Counted from the first letter of the stretch, positions 1 to 8,597 are shown. The stretch is DNA of 55,975 bases from Streptomyces sp. man185 (GCA_002551355.1 NTHE01000054.1:1-55975); one strand, 5' to 3'. A program made the numbers and translations. The notes: generated by a model from the sequence alone, not told the origin.

Positions 1-15
1 CAGCCCCCGAGGACC

Positions 16-1131
16 ATGTCCACCACACCCCCCGCCTCCGCCCCGGCCTCCGCCTCCGTCCCGGCCTCCGCCTCCGCCCCGGCGGCGACAGCCCCCGAGG
101 CGGCGCGCCCCGTCCGTGAGCACCGCTACGACATCGACCTGATCCGGCTGCTCTGCTCGGTCGGCGTGATCGGCCTCCACGCCGGCTCGGCGTTCGTGAA
201 CACCGTGGGGCGTACGGCGTCGCAGGGGCCCGGCACCTACTGGGCCGGGCTGACCGCCGACTCCGTCGGGCGGTTCGCCGTGCCGCTCTTCTTCGCCATC
301 GCCGGCTGGGTGGTCCTGGTCGGGGCCCCGCCGAAGGACGGTGCACGGCTGCGGCGGCGCATCGTGCGGATCGTCGTGCCGCTCGCCGTCTGGACCGCGC
401 TCTACCTCGCCTGGGGCAAGCTGCGCGGCACCAACGACGACCCGGTCCGTCAACTCGCCCTGGAATCCGTGTTCGCCTCGGTCCGCCCCGCCTACCACCT
501 CTGGTACCTGTACGCCTATCTCCCCGTGATCATGGTCCTGGGTCTGGTCGTACTGGTCCGCGCGGGCAAGCGGCCGTGGGGTCTCGGCGCGGTCCTGCTG
601 GTCCTGGCGGCCGTCCCTTCGCTGTCCGGGGATCTGGCCGAGGCCATCGGCCGCGAACTGCCGCGCTTCGGCTGGGGGTTCGCGCCGTACCAGCTGATCT
701 ACGCGGTGCTCGGGGCGCTGCTGCTCGCCGCCCCCGCCGGTACGTTCGGCAGGCGGCGGTGGCCCTGGCTGCTGCTCGCGGCGGCCGGCCTGGCCGGGGT
801 GATCGCGTACCAGCACGAGGTGCACTACGCGATCCCGTACGCGCACATCCTGGTGGCCCTGTTCGGCTGCGGCGTCCTGATCTCGCTGCACGGCCTGCGC
901 CTCCCGGAGCGGATGCGCCCCACGCTGACCCGGCTGGCCGACGCGTCGTTCGGGGCCTACCTGGTGCACGTCCTCGTGCTCGGCGTCCTGACCGACGCCT
1001 TCGTCCGGGCGGACCTGGGCGGCCCGGCCGCCGTGGCGCTCGTGGTGGGGGTGACGGTCGCCACGACGGCCCTGTCGTTCGCTGCGGCCCTGCTGTGGGG
1101 CCGGGCGGGGGCGGGCAAGGTGCTGGGCTGA
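16..1131 (+). CDS. acyltransferase family 3 membrane protein
   Basis: The 371-residue protein starts with a low-complexity Pro/Ala/Ser stretch (residues 5-30). The acyltransferase-3 entry motif DIDLIRLLCSVGVIGLHAG follows, with the conserved Arg at about 44 and His at about 55. About ten hydrophobic segments come after it, so it should be an integral membrane protein. Family members move acetyl or other acyl groups from the cytoplasm onto surface glycans. The ATG has a GAGG Shine-Dalgarno just upstream; little else upstream is in view. It lies beside nonulosonic-acid and glycosyltransferase genes and is transcribed toward them, so O-acylation of that wall glycan is my inference. The exact substrate cannot be read from sequence. 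Confidence 0.85.
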   Translation: MSTTPPASAPASASVPASASAPAATAPEAARPVREHRYDIDLIRLLCSVGVIGLHAGSAFVNTVGRTASQGPGTYWAGLTADSVGRFAVPLFFAIAGWVVLVGAPPKDGARLRRRIVRIVVPLAVWTALYLAWGKLRGTNDDPVRQLALESVFASVRPAYHLWYLYAYLPVIMVLGLVVLVRAGKRPWGLGAVLLVLAAVPSLSGDLAEAIGRELPRFGWGFAPYQLIYAVLGALLLAAPAGTFGRRRWPWLLLAAAGLAGVIAYQHEVHYAIPYAHILVALFGCGVLISLHGLRLPERMRPTLTRLADASFGAYLVHVLVLGVLTDAFVRADLGGPAAVALVVGVTVATTALSFAAALLWGRAGAGKVLG

Positions 1132-1142
1132 TCGCCCTGGCC

Positions 1143-1344
1143 GACCCCGTGCGGGCCGGCCGACCCCGTACGGCCCGGCCCGCCCCGTGCGGCCCCCGGT
1201 CCACCCCGTACGGCCCGGCCCACCCCGTGCGGCCCCCGGTCCACCCCGTGCAGCCCTCGGCCCGCCCCGTGCGGCCCCCGGTCCACCCCGTGCCGGTCGG
1301 CCCGCCCCGTGCAGCCCTCGGCCCGCCCCGTGCAGCCCTCGGCC
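1143..1344. repeat. tandem 19/21-bp minisatellite between convergent genes
   Basis: About ten head-to-tail units, four of 19 bp and six of 21 bp, share the core CCCCGTGCGGCC or CCCCGTGCAGCC. The last full units (from 1302 and 1323) are identical. It fills nearly all of the space between the stop of the acyltransferase gene and the stop of the convergent gene. It is not a CRISPR array because there are no spacers. Confidence 0.8.
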
Positions 1345-1365
1345 CGCCCCGGGCGGGCCCCCCGC

Positions 1366-2700
1366 TCAGCCCCCGCCGCTCCGCAGCGCCCTGGCCCGCC
1401 GGGCCAGCCGGCGCAGGGCCGGGTTGGAGCGCAGGAACGCCAGCCGGGCCGGAACCACCCCCGGCAGCGCGAGCGAGGCCAGGCGGCGGCGCTTGAAGTA
1501 GCGCCAGGTGTGGCTGTCCAGGTGCGCGGCGAGGTAGCGCTCGGCGGCCGGGCGCAGATCGGGGCGCACCTTCGGCCGCATCGCGAACGCGACGGCGGCA
1601 GGCAGGCCGTCCGACTCCACGTCGCCGCGCGGGCGCTGCCCGGCCACCCCGTCGGCATCGGTCACCTCGGGCAGCAGCGCGTCGGCGAGCGTCGCCGGTA
1701 TCCGCTCGGCGTTCTCGTACGGGGCCAGGCGCTCCAGGAGCAGCCCCGTGCCGACCGTCGCCACCGGCAGGCCGTGGAACCGGGCCGCCCCGAACAGCGC
1801 GGTCGAGGTGCAGCCCACGACCAGCGCGGGCCGCAGCCGGTGCAGCAGCACATCCGCCGCGACCGGCGACGGGCCTTCCAGCACGGTCAGTTCGACGCCC
1901 AGCCGGTCCGCCTCGGCGAGCAGCGCCGCCGGGCTCTCCCACGCCGCGTACGGATCCGGCGCGAACACCAGCCGGGTGTGACCGAGCGCTGCCGCCCCGC
2001 GCACCATCTCCCGCCGCAGCCTCGCCTCCTCGGCCGCCGGGATCAGCCCGGCCCCGGCGAGCTCCTGCCCGAGCAGCAGCGCGGGCGACTCGACGGCGGG
2101 CAACTCCAGCTCCACATCGGCGAGTTCGGCGATGACTTTGGTGATCGCCTCGGCCGGCACGGTCTGCGGCTCCACCCCGTACTCGCCCAGCAGCAGCGGA
2201 CGCACTCCGGGGACCAGGTCCGGATGGAGCAGCCGCCGCACCCGGGCCCCGGTCAGCGCGGGAATCTTGCCCCCGGTCGGTCCGTAGCCGCCGGGCCCCT
2301 CGGCATACACATCGACCGGTATACCGGCGAACACCTGGGTGAGGGCCCGGGCGGGGCCGGCGTGCGGGGAGTCCACCACCAGCTCCAGCTCCTCCTCGCG
2401 AAGGCCCCAGGCGCGCCGGAAGTGGCGCTCCCACAGCGGGGCGTCGTCCACCCGGGGATTCCAGCCGTCCGGATGGAAGGGGGCGATCGCGTCGTTCCAC
2501 GAGAGCACCTCGTCGAACCGGGCACGCAGCCGTTCGAAGCCGGCGGTCTCCGAGACGTCGGCGACGGCCTCCGGGGCCGGCCCGGTCCGGGACAGCAGCA
2601 GGATCCGGCGGTCGGGCTCGGTGAAGCAGCCCGCGTCGATCGCCGCGGCGAGCAGCACCGCCACCTCGGGCGACGACGCGTGGAAGATCCGGATGGTCAT
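1366..2700 (-). CDS. polysialyltransferase-like glycosyltransferase
   Basis: This 444-residue cytoplasmic protein has no signal peptide or membrane segment. It shows the pattern of bacterial alpha-2,8-polysialyltransferase-like GT-B enzymes: an acidic-Gly motif in YAEGPGGYGP at about 130, a segment FAPDPYA where family members carry the HP motif, and GCTSTALFG near 290 matching the conserved Ser/Thr motif that binds the CMP-sugar. The C-terminus is Arg-rich and may touch the membrane. Its ATG overlaps the stop of the upstream family 2 glycosyltransferase by 4 bp (ATGA), so the two are translationally coupled. With CMP-Kdn synthesis genes next door, transfer of Kdn or a related nonulosonate onto a wall polymer is the likely role. 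Family assignment is by motif only. Confidence 0.65.
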   Translation of the reverse strand: MTIRIFHASSPEVAVLLAAAIDAGCFTEPDRRILLLSRTGPAPEAVADVSETAGFERLRARFDEVLSWNDAIAPFHPDGWNPRVDDAPLWERHFRRAWGLREEELELVVDSPHAGPARALTQVFAGIPVDVYAEGPGGYGPTGGKIPALTGARVRRLLHPDLVPGVRPLLLGEYGVEPQTVPAEAITKVIAELADVELELPAVESPALLLGQELAGAGLIPAAEEARLRREMVRGAAALGHTRLVFAPDPYAAWESPAALLAEADRLGVELTVLEGPSPVAADVLLHRLRPALVVGCTSTALFGAARFHGLPVATVGTGLLLERLAPYENAERIPATLADALLPEVTDADGVAGQRPRGDVESDGLPAAVAFAMRPKVRPDLRPAAERYLAAHLDSHTWRYFKRRRLASLALPGVVPARLAFLRSNPALRRLARRARALRSGGG

Positions 2701-3689
2701 GCGGCCGAGGCCCCCTTCTCGGCGGCCGGACGGCGGCGCAGCCTGCGCACCCGGGTCGCCCGTGTCACGTCCATGGAGTCGAGAGCCTCGTCCAGCAGCC
2801 GCTGCGGAAGGCGTCCCAGGGCCGCGGCCCCGCGCGACTTCAGTTCACGGGCCACCGGCGGCTCGAATTTGTCGAGGGCGCCCAGGTGGTGGGCGATCAC
2901 CGCGCAATACGTGCGTACGGCCTTCGGCAGCAAGGCGTCCGCGTCACGGTCGGTGGCTGTATCGGCGACCACCTGGTCAAAAGCACGCAGGAAATCGAGC
3001 TGGCGCACATCGCCGATCTGCGTCAGGGACGTCGCCACCCCGCGCCGGTAGAAATGGCTGAGCAGGCCCAGGGTGGCGAAGGATTCCGCCTCCCGGTGCA
3101 GCCGCCAGATCCACGGCCGGTCCTCGGCGGTGCGCAGCCCGTCGGTGAAGTGCAGCAGACCCCGGTCCAGCAGCCGCCGGTGGTAGAGGCCCGACCAGGC
3201 GAAGGCGTAGTCCACCGACGTGGTGCGGTGGGCGGGCAGGATCGCGGCCCGGGGGTCGCTCACCACACCGTGCGGCCCGTGCGGAACCCGGCGTACGGTC
3301 CGCGCCTTGCCGTTCACCTGGACGTGGTCGGTGCGCACGAAGTCGCAGCCCAGCGCCTCGGTCCGGGCCAGCAGCCGCTCGTAGTGCCCGGGCGCCAGCC
3401 AGTCGTCGCCGTCCAGGAAGGCGATGTATTCGCCGCGGGAGGCCTCCAGACCGGTGTTGCGGGCGGTCGCCAGACCGCCGTTCACCTCGTGCCGGAGCAG
3501 CACGGCCCCGGGGATCTCGTCCGCGGCCCGGCGCAGCAGCCGGGGTGTCCCGTCGGTCGAACAGTCGTCGACCAGAAGGAACTCGAAGTCCTCGCGGGCG
3601 TTGGCCCGCAGACTTCTGAGGGTGTCGGGCGCGTAGGTCTGCACGTTGAAGAACGGCACGATGACGGAGAGCTTAACCACGCGCATCAC
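2697..3689 (-). CDS. family 2 glycosyltransferase (GT-A)
   Basis: The N-terminal 110 residues are a standard GT2 domain: LSVIVPFFN opens the Rossmann-like fold, LVDDCSTDGT binds the nucleotide, and AFLDGDDWL carries the DXD metal site. The remaining 200 residues are Arg-rich and resemble C-terminal parts of teichoic-acid-type transferases. Two starts are possible, GTG at 3689 or the next-codon ATG at 3686; neither has a strong Shine-Dalgarno. It is the first gene of a two-gene minus-strand unit and diverges from the gene at 3889. It probably adds a sugar in wall-polymer assembly; donor and acceptor are unknown. Confidence 0.85.
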   Translation of the reverse strand: MMRVVKLSVIVPFFNVQTYAPDTLRSLRANAREDFEFLLVDDCSTDGTPRLLRRAADEIPGAVLLRHEVNGGLATARNTGLEASRGEYIAFLDGDDWLAPGHYERLLARTEALGCDFVRTDHVQVNGKARTVRRVPHGPHGVVSDPRAAILPAHRTTSVDYAFAWSGLYHRRLLDRGLLHFTDGLRTAEDRPWIWRLHREAESFATLGLLSHFYRRGVATSLTQIGDVRQLDFLRAFDQVVADTATDRDADALLPKAVRTYCAVIAHHLGALDKFEPPVARELKSRGAAALGRLPQRLLDEALDSMDVTRATRVRRLRRRPAAEKGASAA

Positions 3690-3888
3690 GTTAGGTGCGG
3701 CCCTGGCCCTTTCCTTTTCCGCAATGCGCCCAACAGGTGAACAACGCCCGACGCCCAGGTGAATCGCCTTTTCCCGGGCGGTAATTGAGGGCGTATTCGA
3801 GGCGGTCCCCCAATCGTCGGCTCGCTGTTAACCATCTGTTGCCATCGCGTTGGGCCGCGCATCGAAATGCCTTCCTAACTTCTAGGAC
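3690..3888. promoter_or_regulatory. divergent promoter region of the glycan cluster
   Basis: This 199-bp gap separates the two divergent arms of the glycan cluster and is clearly less GC-rich than its surroundings. For the plus arm, TTGGGC (3850) and TAACTT (3875) could be -35 and -10 boxes, which would place transcription start at or next to the GTG at 3889. A GTTAACCATCTGTTG segment at 3827-3841 stands out from the local composition and could be a regulatory site. No ORF is supported here. Confidence 0.4.
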
Positions 3889-5277
3889 GTGCCCCCACGT
3901 ACCAGCCAAGACGCCGAACCGGCCGAGACCCCCGCCGCGCCCCGACGGGCGCTCAGGGTCGCCGTCCTCGCCGACTCCGACACCCGGTGGAAATGGGGCG
4001 CGCTCACCGCGCGCCGCCTGACCGCCGAGGCCGCCGGGGACGGGCAGGGCGCGCGGCCCGTCGAGGTCAGCGGGCTGCTGCTGCGCGGCCGGGCCACCCC
4101 GACGCCCCGCCAGCTCGCGGAGGTCGGCGAGGTCGGGATCGATGCCGGACGGGTCCGCGAGGTCACCGCCGTCGAGTTCCTGCACACCGTGCGCGACGAG
4201 GGGTTCGACCTCGTCGTCCTCGCCCTCGTCGGCGGCGGTGTCCAGGCCATGCTGCACGGTCTCGCCGCCCTCGACCTGCCGCGCCGGCCCGTCGTCGTCA
4301 CCGGATACGTCGGCGTCGTCTACGAGAAGCTCGCCGACGGGCTCCTGCTGCGCCACGGGGCGGACGTCGTCCTCGCCAACTCGGCCCACGACGCGGAACG
4401 TTTCCGCGCGGTGTACGAGGGGGTGGGCGCCGACGCCTCGGCCGTCACCGAGGCCGCCCTGCCCTTCCTGGGCGGAGCCCCGTACCGTCCCGAAGAGGGC
4501 CGCGACACCGTGGTGTTCGCCGCCCAGCCCTCCGTACCGGCCTCGCGAGCCGACCGCACCTACCTGCTGCGCCGGCTCGTCGAGCACGCCCGGCTGCACC
4601 CGCGCCGCGAGGTGCTGCTGAAGCTGCGCTCCAAGCCCGGCGAACACACCACGCACATCGAGGAACTGCCCTACCAGAAGCTCGCGCAGAGGCTGCCCGG
4701 CGGACTGCCGCCCAACTTCCGCCTGGTCTACGGGCACATGGGTGAGGTCCTGGACCGCACCGACCTCCTGGTCACCGTCTCCTCGACCGCCGCGCTGGAG
4801 TCGCTGCACCGCCGCATCCCGACCGCGATCCTCACCGACCTCGGCGTCCGCGAGCCGCTCGGCAACCACCACTTCGTCGGCTCCGGGCTCCTCACCTCCT
4901 GGGACCGGCTCGACGGCGGGATCCGGCCCCGGCCCGACACGGAGTGGGTGGCCGGCCAGGGCGTCGCCGCCGACGGCTCGTACGGCGCCGCCTACGACAC
5001 CGCCCGCGCCAAGGTCACCGCCCTCCTCGACGCCGACCGACTTCCGCCGCTCGCCCCCTACTACACGCCCGCCTCCGCCCCCGGCTATCTCCCCGGCATC
5101 CTCGGCCGCCACCACCTGGCCCCCGACGGCACGCCCCTGCCCGGCGCGGTCGCACCGCAGGAGCCCGGCCGGGTCCGGGGCGCGGTGCGCGAGACCGTCC
5201 GCAACGCGGCCCGCGGCGCCTACCGCCACGGCGTCCAGCGCGTCGCGCCGGTGATCCGCCGGATGGGGGAGCTGTGA
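3889..5277 (+). CDS. putative transferase, DUF6716-like
   Basis: This 462-residue protein has no signal peptide. It begins with a Rossmann-type strand (RVAVLADSDTRWKWG) and has a later LLVTVSSTAALESLHR segment resembling the Ser/Ser/Thr donor-binding motif of capsule and polysialyl transferases. I recall its S. coelicolor counterpart as SCO4880, annotated as a transferase next to the Kdn genes. The GTG start has AGGA four bases upstream and may be leaderless. The stop overlaps a possible GTG start of the next gene (GTGA at 5274-5277), so it heads an operon with the CMP-Kdn and Kdn synthase genes. A glycosyltransferase role in teichulosonic acid assembly is inferred. Confidence 0.7.
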   Translation: MPPRTSQDAEPAETPAAPRRALRVAVLADSDTRWKWGALTARRLTAEAAGDGQGARPVEVSGLLLRGRATPTPRQLAEVGEVGIDAGRVREVTAVEFLHTVRDEGFDLVVLALVGGGVQAMLHGLAALDLPRRPVVVTGYVGVVYEKLADGLLLRHGADVVLANSAHDAERFRAVYEGVGADASAVTEAALPFLGGAPYRPEEGRDTVVFAAQPSVPASRADRTYLLRRLVEHARLHPRREVLLKLRSKPGEHTTHIEELPYQKLAQRLPGGLPPNFRLVYGHMGEVLDRTDLLVTVSSTAALESLHRRIPTAILTDLGVREPLGNHHFVGSGLLTSWDRLDGGIRPRPDTEWVAGQGVAADGSYGAAYDTARAKVTALLDADRLPPLAPYYTPASAPGYLPGILGRHHLAPDGTPLPGAVAPQEPGRVRGAVRETVRNAARGAYRHGVQRVAPVIRRMGEL

Positions 5278-5348
5278 CCGCCCCCGCGGGAGCCCCCGGG
5301 ACCTCGGGGTCCACCCCTTCAGGAACCGCCATCACACCAGGAGCAGCG

Positions 5349-6587
5349 ATGCAGCCGCCCCCGACCGTCCTCGCCGTCATCCCCGCCCGCGGCGGATCCA
5401 AGGGCGTCCCCGCCAAGAACCTCGCCGAGGTCGGCGGCATCCCCCTGGTCGCCCGCGCCGTCCGCGCCGCGCTCGGCGCCCCCGAGGTCACCGACGTCGT
5501 CGTCACCACCGACGACGGGGCGATCGCCGAGGCCGCCCGCACCGCCGCCGCCGACCTGCGGGCCGCGCACCGGCTGCACTGTGTGGAGCGCCCCGCCGCC
5601 ATCGCGGGCGACACCGCGACCAGCGAAGCGGCCGTGCTGCACGCCATGGACGTCTACGAGGCCGAGCGCGCCCGCACCGTCGACGTGGTCCTCCTCGTCC
5701 AGTGCACCAGCCCCTTCGTCTCCCGCGAGGACATCGACGGCGTCGCCAGGGCGGTGGCCCACGAGGGGGCGGACACGGCCGTCACGGTCGCCCCGTTCCA
5801 CGGCTTCGTCTGGCGCGACGGGCACGCGGTCGAGGAGAGCACGTACGGCGTCAACCACGACAAGGCCGTACGCCCCCGCCGGCAGGACCGCCCCCAGGAC
5901 CACCTGGAGACCGGCGCGGCCTACGCGATGGACGCGGCGGGCTTCCGCAGCCACCGGCACCGCTTCTTCGGTCACACCGCCCTCGTGCCCACCGACCCGG
6001 CCCGGGTGCTGGAGATCGACGACCCGCACGACCTGGCCCGCGCCCGTGCGCTCGCCCCGCTCCTGGACCCCTCCCCGCTGCCCTCCCTCGCGGACGTGGA
6101 CGCGGTCGTCCTGGACTTCGACGGCACCCAGACCGACGACCGGGTCATGATCGACTCCGACGGTCGCGAGACGGTCGCCGTGCACCGGGGCGACGGGCTC
6201 GGCATCGCCGCCCTGCGCAAGGCCGGCGTGCCCCTGCTGATCCTCTCCACCGAGCAGAACCCGGTCGTCGCGGCCCGGGCCCGCAAGCTCCGGATCCCCG
6301 TCCTGCACGGCATCGACCGCAAGGACGAGGCGCTGAAGCGGTGGTGCGACGAGCAGTCCGTCGCACCCGACCGGGTCCTCTACGTCGGAAACGACGTCAA
6401 CGACCTGCCCTGCTTCTCCCTCGCCGGCTGGCCCGTCGCGGTCGCCGACGCCCATGACTCGGTACGCGCCGCCGCGCGCGCTGTCACGACCACCCCCGGG
6501 GGCTACGGCGCCATCCGCGAGATCGCGGCCTGGCTGCTGGGCCCCACCCTCACCACCACCAACACCCCTTCTGTCCCCACCAAGTAA
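5349..6587 (+). CDS. CMP-acylneuraminate (CMP-Kdn) synthetase fused to HAD phosphatase
   Basis: The N-terminal half (residues 1-230) is a CMP-nonulosonate cytidylyltransferase with the signature IPARGGSKGVPAKNL and the donor-binding LLVQCTSPF. The C-terminal part (from about 245) is a KdsC-type HAD phosphatase with an intact nucleophile motif VVLDFDGTQTDD, the LSTEQNP motif II and GNDVNDLPCF. One chain could thus dephosphorylate Kdn-9-phosphate and activate Kdn with CTP, the same architecture as vertebrate CMAS. I chose ATG 5349 (AGGAG upstream). The in-frame GTG at 5274, which overlaps the previous stop, would add 25 residues and is a serious alternative. The NeuB-type synthase follows after 12 bp. 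Confidence 0.88.
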   Translation: MQPPPTVLAVIPARGGSKGVPAKNLAEVGGIPLVARAVRAALGAPEVTDVVVTTDDGAIAEAARTAAADLRAAHRLHCVERPAAIAGDTATSEAAVLHAMDVYEAERARTVDVVLLVQCTSPFVSREDIDGVARAVAHEGADTAVTVAPFHGFVWRDGHAVEESTYGVNHDKAVRPRRQDRPQDHLETGAAYAMDAAGFRSHRHRFFGHTALVPTDPARVLEIDDPHDLARARALAPLLDPSPLPSLADVDAVVLDFDGTQTDDRVMIDSDGRETVAVHRGDGLGIAALRKAGVPLLILSTEQNPVVAARARKLRIPVLHGIDRKDEALKRWCDEQSVAPDRVLYVGNDVNDLPCFSLAGWPVAVADAHDSVRAAARAVTTTPGGYGAIREIAAWLLGPTLTTTNTPSVPTK

Positions 6588-6599
6588 GGAAGCACCACC

Positions 6600-7532
6600 A
6601 TGAGCACCTCCCGCCTGCGCACCTTCGGCACCCGCACCGCCGGCCCCGGCAACCCCGTCTACATCACGGGTGAGATCGGCATCAACCACAACGGCGACCT
6701 CGACAACGCCATCGCGCTGATCGACGCGGCCGCCGAAGCCGGCTGCGACGCCGTCAAGTTCCAGAAGCGCACCCCGGAGATCTGCACCCCGCGCGACCAG
6801 TGGGACATCGAGCGCGACACCCCCTGGGGCCGGATGACGTACATCGACTACCGCCACCGCGTCGAGTTCGGCGAGACCGAGTACACCGCCATCGCCGAGC
6901 ACTGCGCCAAGCGCGGCATCGACTGGTTCGCCTCCCCGTGGGACACCGAGGCCGTCGCCTTCCTGGAGAAGTTCGACGTCCCCGCCCACAAGGTGGCCTC
7001 CGCCTCCCTCACCGACGACGAGCTGCTCCGCGCCCTGCGCGCCACCGGCCGCACGGTGATCCTCTCCACCGGCATGTCGACCCCGAAGCAGATCCGCCAC
7101 GCCGTCGAGGTCCTGGGCAGCGACAACATCCTGCTCTGCCACGCCACCTCGACGTACCCGGCGAAGGCCGAGGAGCTGAACCTCCGGGTCATCAACACCC
7201 TCCAGCAGGAGTACCCGAACGTTCCGATCGGCTACTCCGGCCACGAGACCGGCCTGCAGACCACCCTCGCGGCGGTCGCCCTCGGCGCCACGTTCGTCGA
7301 GCGCCACATCACCCTGGACCGCGCCATGTGGGGCTCCGACCAGGCCGCCTCCGTCGAGCCGCAGGGCCTGACCCGCCTGGTCCGCGACATCCGCACCATC
7401 GAGCAGTCGCTCGGCGACGGCGTCAAGAAGGTGTACGAGTCCGAGCTCGGCCCGATGAAGAAGCTCCGCCGCGTCGCGGGCGTCGTCGCCGAGACCGAGA
7501 ACGCGCCGGCCCCCGAGCCGGTCGCGGTCTGA
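6600..7532 (+). CDS. NeuB-type nonulosonic (Kdn) acid synthase
   Basis: This TIM-barrel enzyme condenses phosphoenolpyruvate with a hexose or hexosamine (phosphate) to make a nine-carbon nonulosonic acid. Family motifs are ITGEIGINHNGD, DAVKFQKR, FASPWD, ILSTGMS, LCHATSTYP and IGYSGHETG. At 310 residues it stops where the C-terminal antifreeze-like SAF domain normally begins (PMKKLRRVAG), so that domain is absent. AAGGA precedes the ATG. It sits directly downstream of the CMP-Kdn synthetase-phosphatase and upstream of a sialyltransferase-like gene. I recall the S. coelicolor equivalent as SCO4882, linked to teichulosonic acid; Kdn rather than sialic acid is therefore the likely product. Confidence 0.88.
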   Translation: MSTSRLRTFGTRTAGPGNPVYITGEIGINHNGDLDNAIALIDAAAEAGCDAVKFQKRTPEICTPRDQWDIERDTPWGRMTYIDYRHRVEFGETEYTAIAEHCAKRGIDWFASPWDTEAVAFLEKFDVPAHKVASASLTDDELLRALRATGRTVILSTGMSTPKQIRHAVEVLGSDNILLCHATSTYPAKAEELNLRVINTLQQEYPNVPIGYSGHETGLQTTLAAVALGATFVERHITLDRAMWGSDQAASVEPQGLTRLVRDIRTIEQSLGDGVKKVYESELGPMKKLRRVAGVVAETENAPAPEPVAV

Positions 7533-7542
7533 GCGCCGACCG

Positions 7543-8574
7543 GTGAACCTCGCCTTCGTCGAGAGCCCGGTCCAGCTCCTGAACGTCCTGGAGTGGGTTC
7601 ACACCCAGGGGGGAGACGACCCGACCGCCACCACGGTCGTCGTCCTCCCCCCGGTCGACCCGATGTCGCGCGGTCAGCTGCGCCGGATGGCGGAGCTGGC
7701 CCGCGACGAGGGCATCGCGGTCCGCTGGCAGGAGGCGCGCGGCGAGTCCGGCGCGCCCCTGAAGGCCCTGCGCGCGCTGGCCGGCCTGGTCCGGCGCGCG
7801 GACCACATAGTGATCGGCGACCCCTTCTCCCGCTATGTGCAGCTCCTGCTGACCCTGGTCCGCGCCGACCACCTCACGGTGGTCGACGACGGCACGGCCA
7901 CCATGGAGTTCGTCGCCCAGCTGGCCCGGGGCGAGCGCCTGACCCGCTGGCACCGCCGGGGCCGTACGGGACCGCGCGAACTGGTTCTGGCCCCGGTCAC
8001 CGCCACGGCCCGCCGCCGCTTCACCCCGACGGCGCGCCACACGGTCGAGGTGTTCACCGCGATGCCGGTCGAGGCTCCGCCCGGCATCGCGGTCACCCCG
8101 AACACCTTCGCCTGGACCCGGGCCCGCTTCGGCCCGCCCAGCATCGGCAAGGGCGCGGACCTGGTCGGCACCTCCCTGGTCGAGACGGGCGTCGTCGACC
8201 CCGTCCCGTACCAGGAGGCGGTGGCCTCCCTGGCCCGCACCCACGGCGCGACCCGCTACTTCGCCCACCGCCGCGAGTCCGCCGAGAAGCTCCACGCGCT
8301 GGAAGCCGCCACCGGCCTGGAGATCGTCCGCCCGGACCTCCCGCTGGAACTGATCGCCCGCCGCGGCCCCATCGGCCGCACGATCGTCAGCTTCCCCTCC
8401 ACGGTCGTCCACACTCTCCCGCTGGCCCTCGCCGGCACCGGCGTGAACGTCGCGGTCTGCGACATCGCCCCCGAATGGCTCCGCGCCACGGCCTCGCCGC
8501 GCGCCCAGGGCTTCCTGAGCGGGGTCACGGACACGGCGCGGGGGGTGCAGCGACTGCCGTCGGTGGTGACGTGA
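7543..8574 (+). CDS. sialyltransferase-like (GT52-type) protein
   Basis: This 343-residue soluble protein starts with GTG. Its layout resembles GT52 and related GT-B sialyltransferases: NLAFVESPVQLLNVLE at the N-terminus, VVDDGTATMEF (the Asp-Asp-Gly catalytic-base motif) near 110, YFAHRRES near 240 in place of the family His-Pro/Arg motif, and IVSFPSTVV near 285 as the Ser/Thr donor-binding motif. It ends the plus-strand operon for Kdn synthesis and activation, which fits transfer of the CMP-activated sugar to the wall polymer. A GCGCCCG/CGGGCGC hairpin follows the stop. Acceptor and linkage are unknown, and the family call rests on motifs, not alignment. Confidence 0.6.
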   Translation: MNLAFVESPVQLLNVLEWVHTQGGDDPTATTVVVLPPVDPMSRGQLRRMAELARDEGIAVRWQEARGESGAPLKALRALAGLVRRADHIVIGDPFSRYVQLLLTLVRADHLTVVDDGTATMEFVAQLARGERLTRWHRRGRTGPRELVLAPVTATARRRFTPTARHTVEVFTAMPVEAPPGIAVTPNTFAWTRARFGPPSIGKGADLVGTSLVETGVVDPVPYQEAVASLARTHGATRYFAHRRESAEKLHALEAATGLEIVRPDLPLELIARRGPIGRTIVSFPSTVVHTLPLALAGTGVNVAVCDIAPEWLRATASPRAQGFLSGVTDTARGVQRLPSVVT

Positions 8575-8577
8575 GAG

Positions 8578-8597
8578 CCGCGCCCGCACGGGCGCGG
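8578..8597 (+). terminator. GC-rich hairpin after the glycan operon
   Basis: The 9-bp perfect arms CCGCGCCCG and CGGGCGCGG flank a 2-nt centre right after the stop of the sialyltransferase-like gene. There is no T-run, as is common for actinobacterial terminators. Confidence 0.5.

Noticed and set aside
1143..1344. CRISPR array at the tandem repeats (also 29589-29695 and 41351-41570)
   Set aside because: Units are directly adjacent without spacers and no cas genes are present.
1187..1501. Plus-strand frames through the 19/21-bp repeat
   Set aside because: They translate the repeat into Pro/Arg-rich peptides and have no ribosome site; the repeat is better read as noncoding.
3691..5229. 512-codon minus-strand frame opposite the DUF6716-like gene
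   Set aside because: Shadow of the plus-strand gene: Gly/Val/Asp-rich translation, no motif, and it would cover the divergent promoter region.
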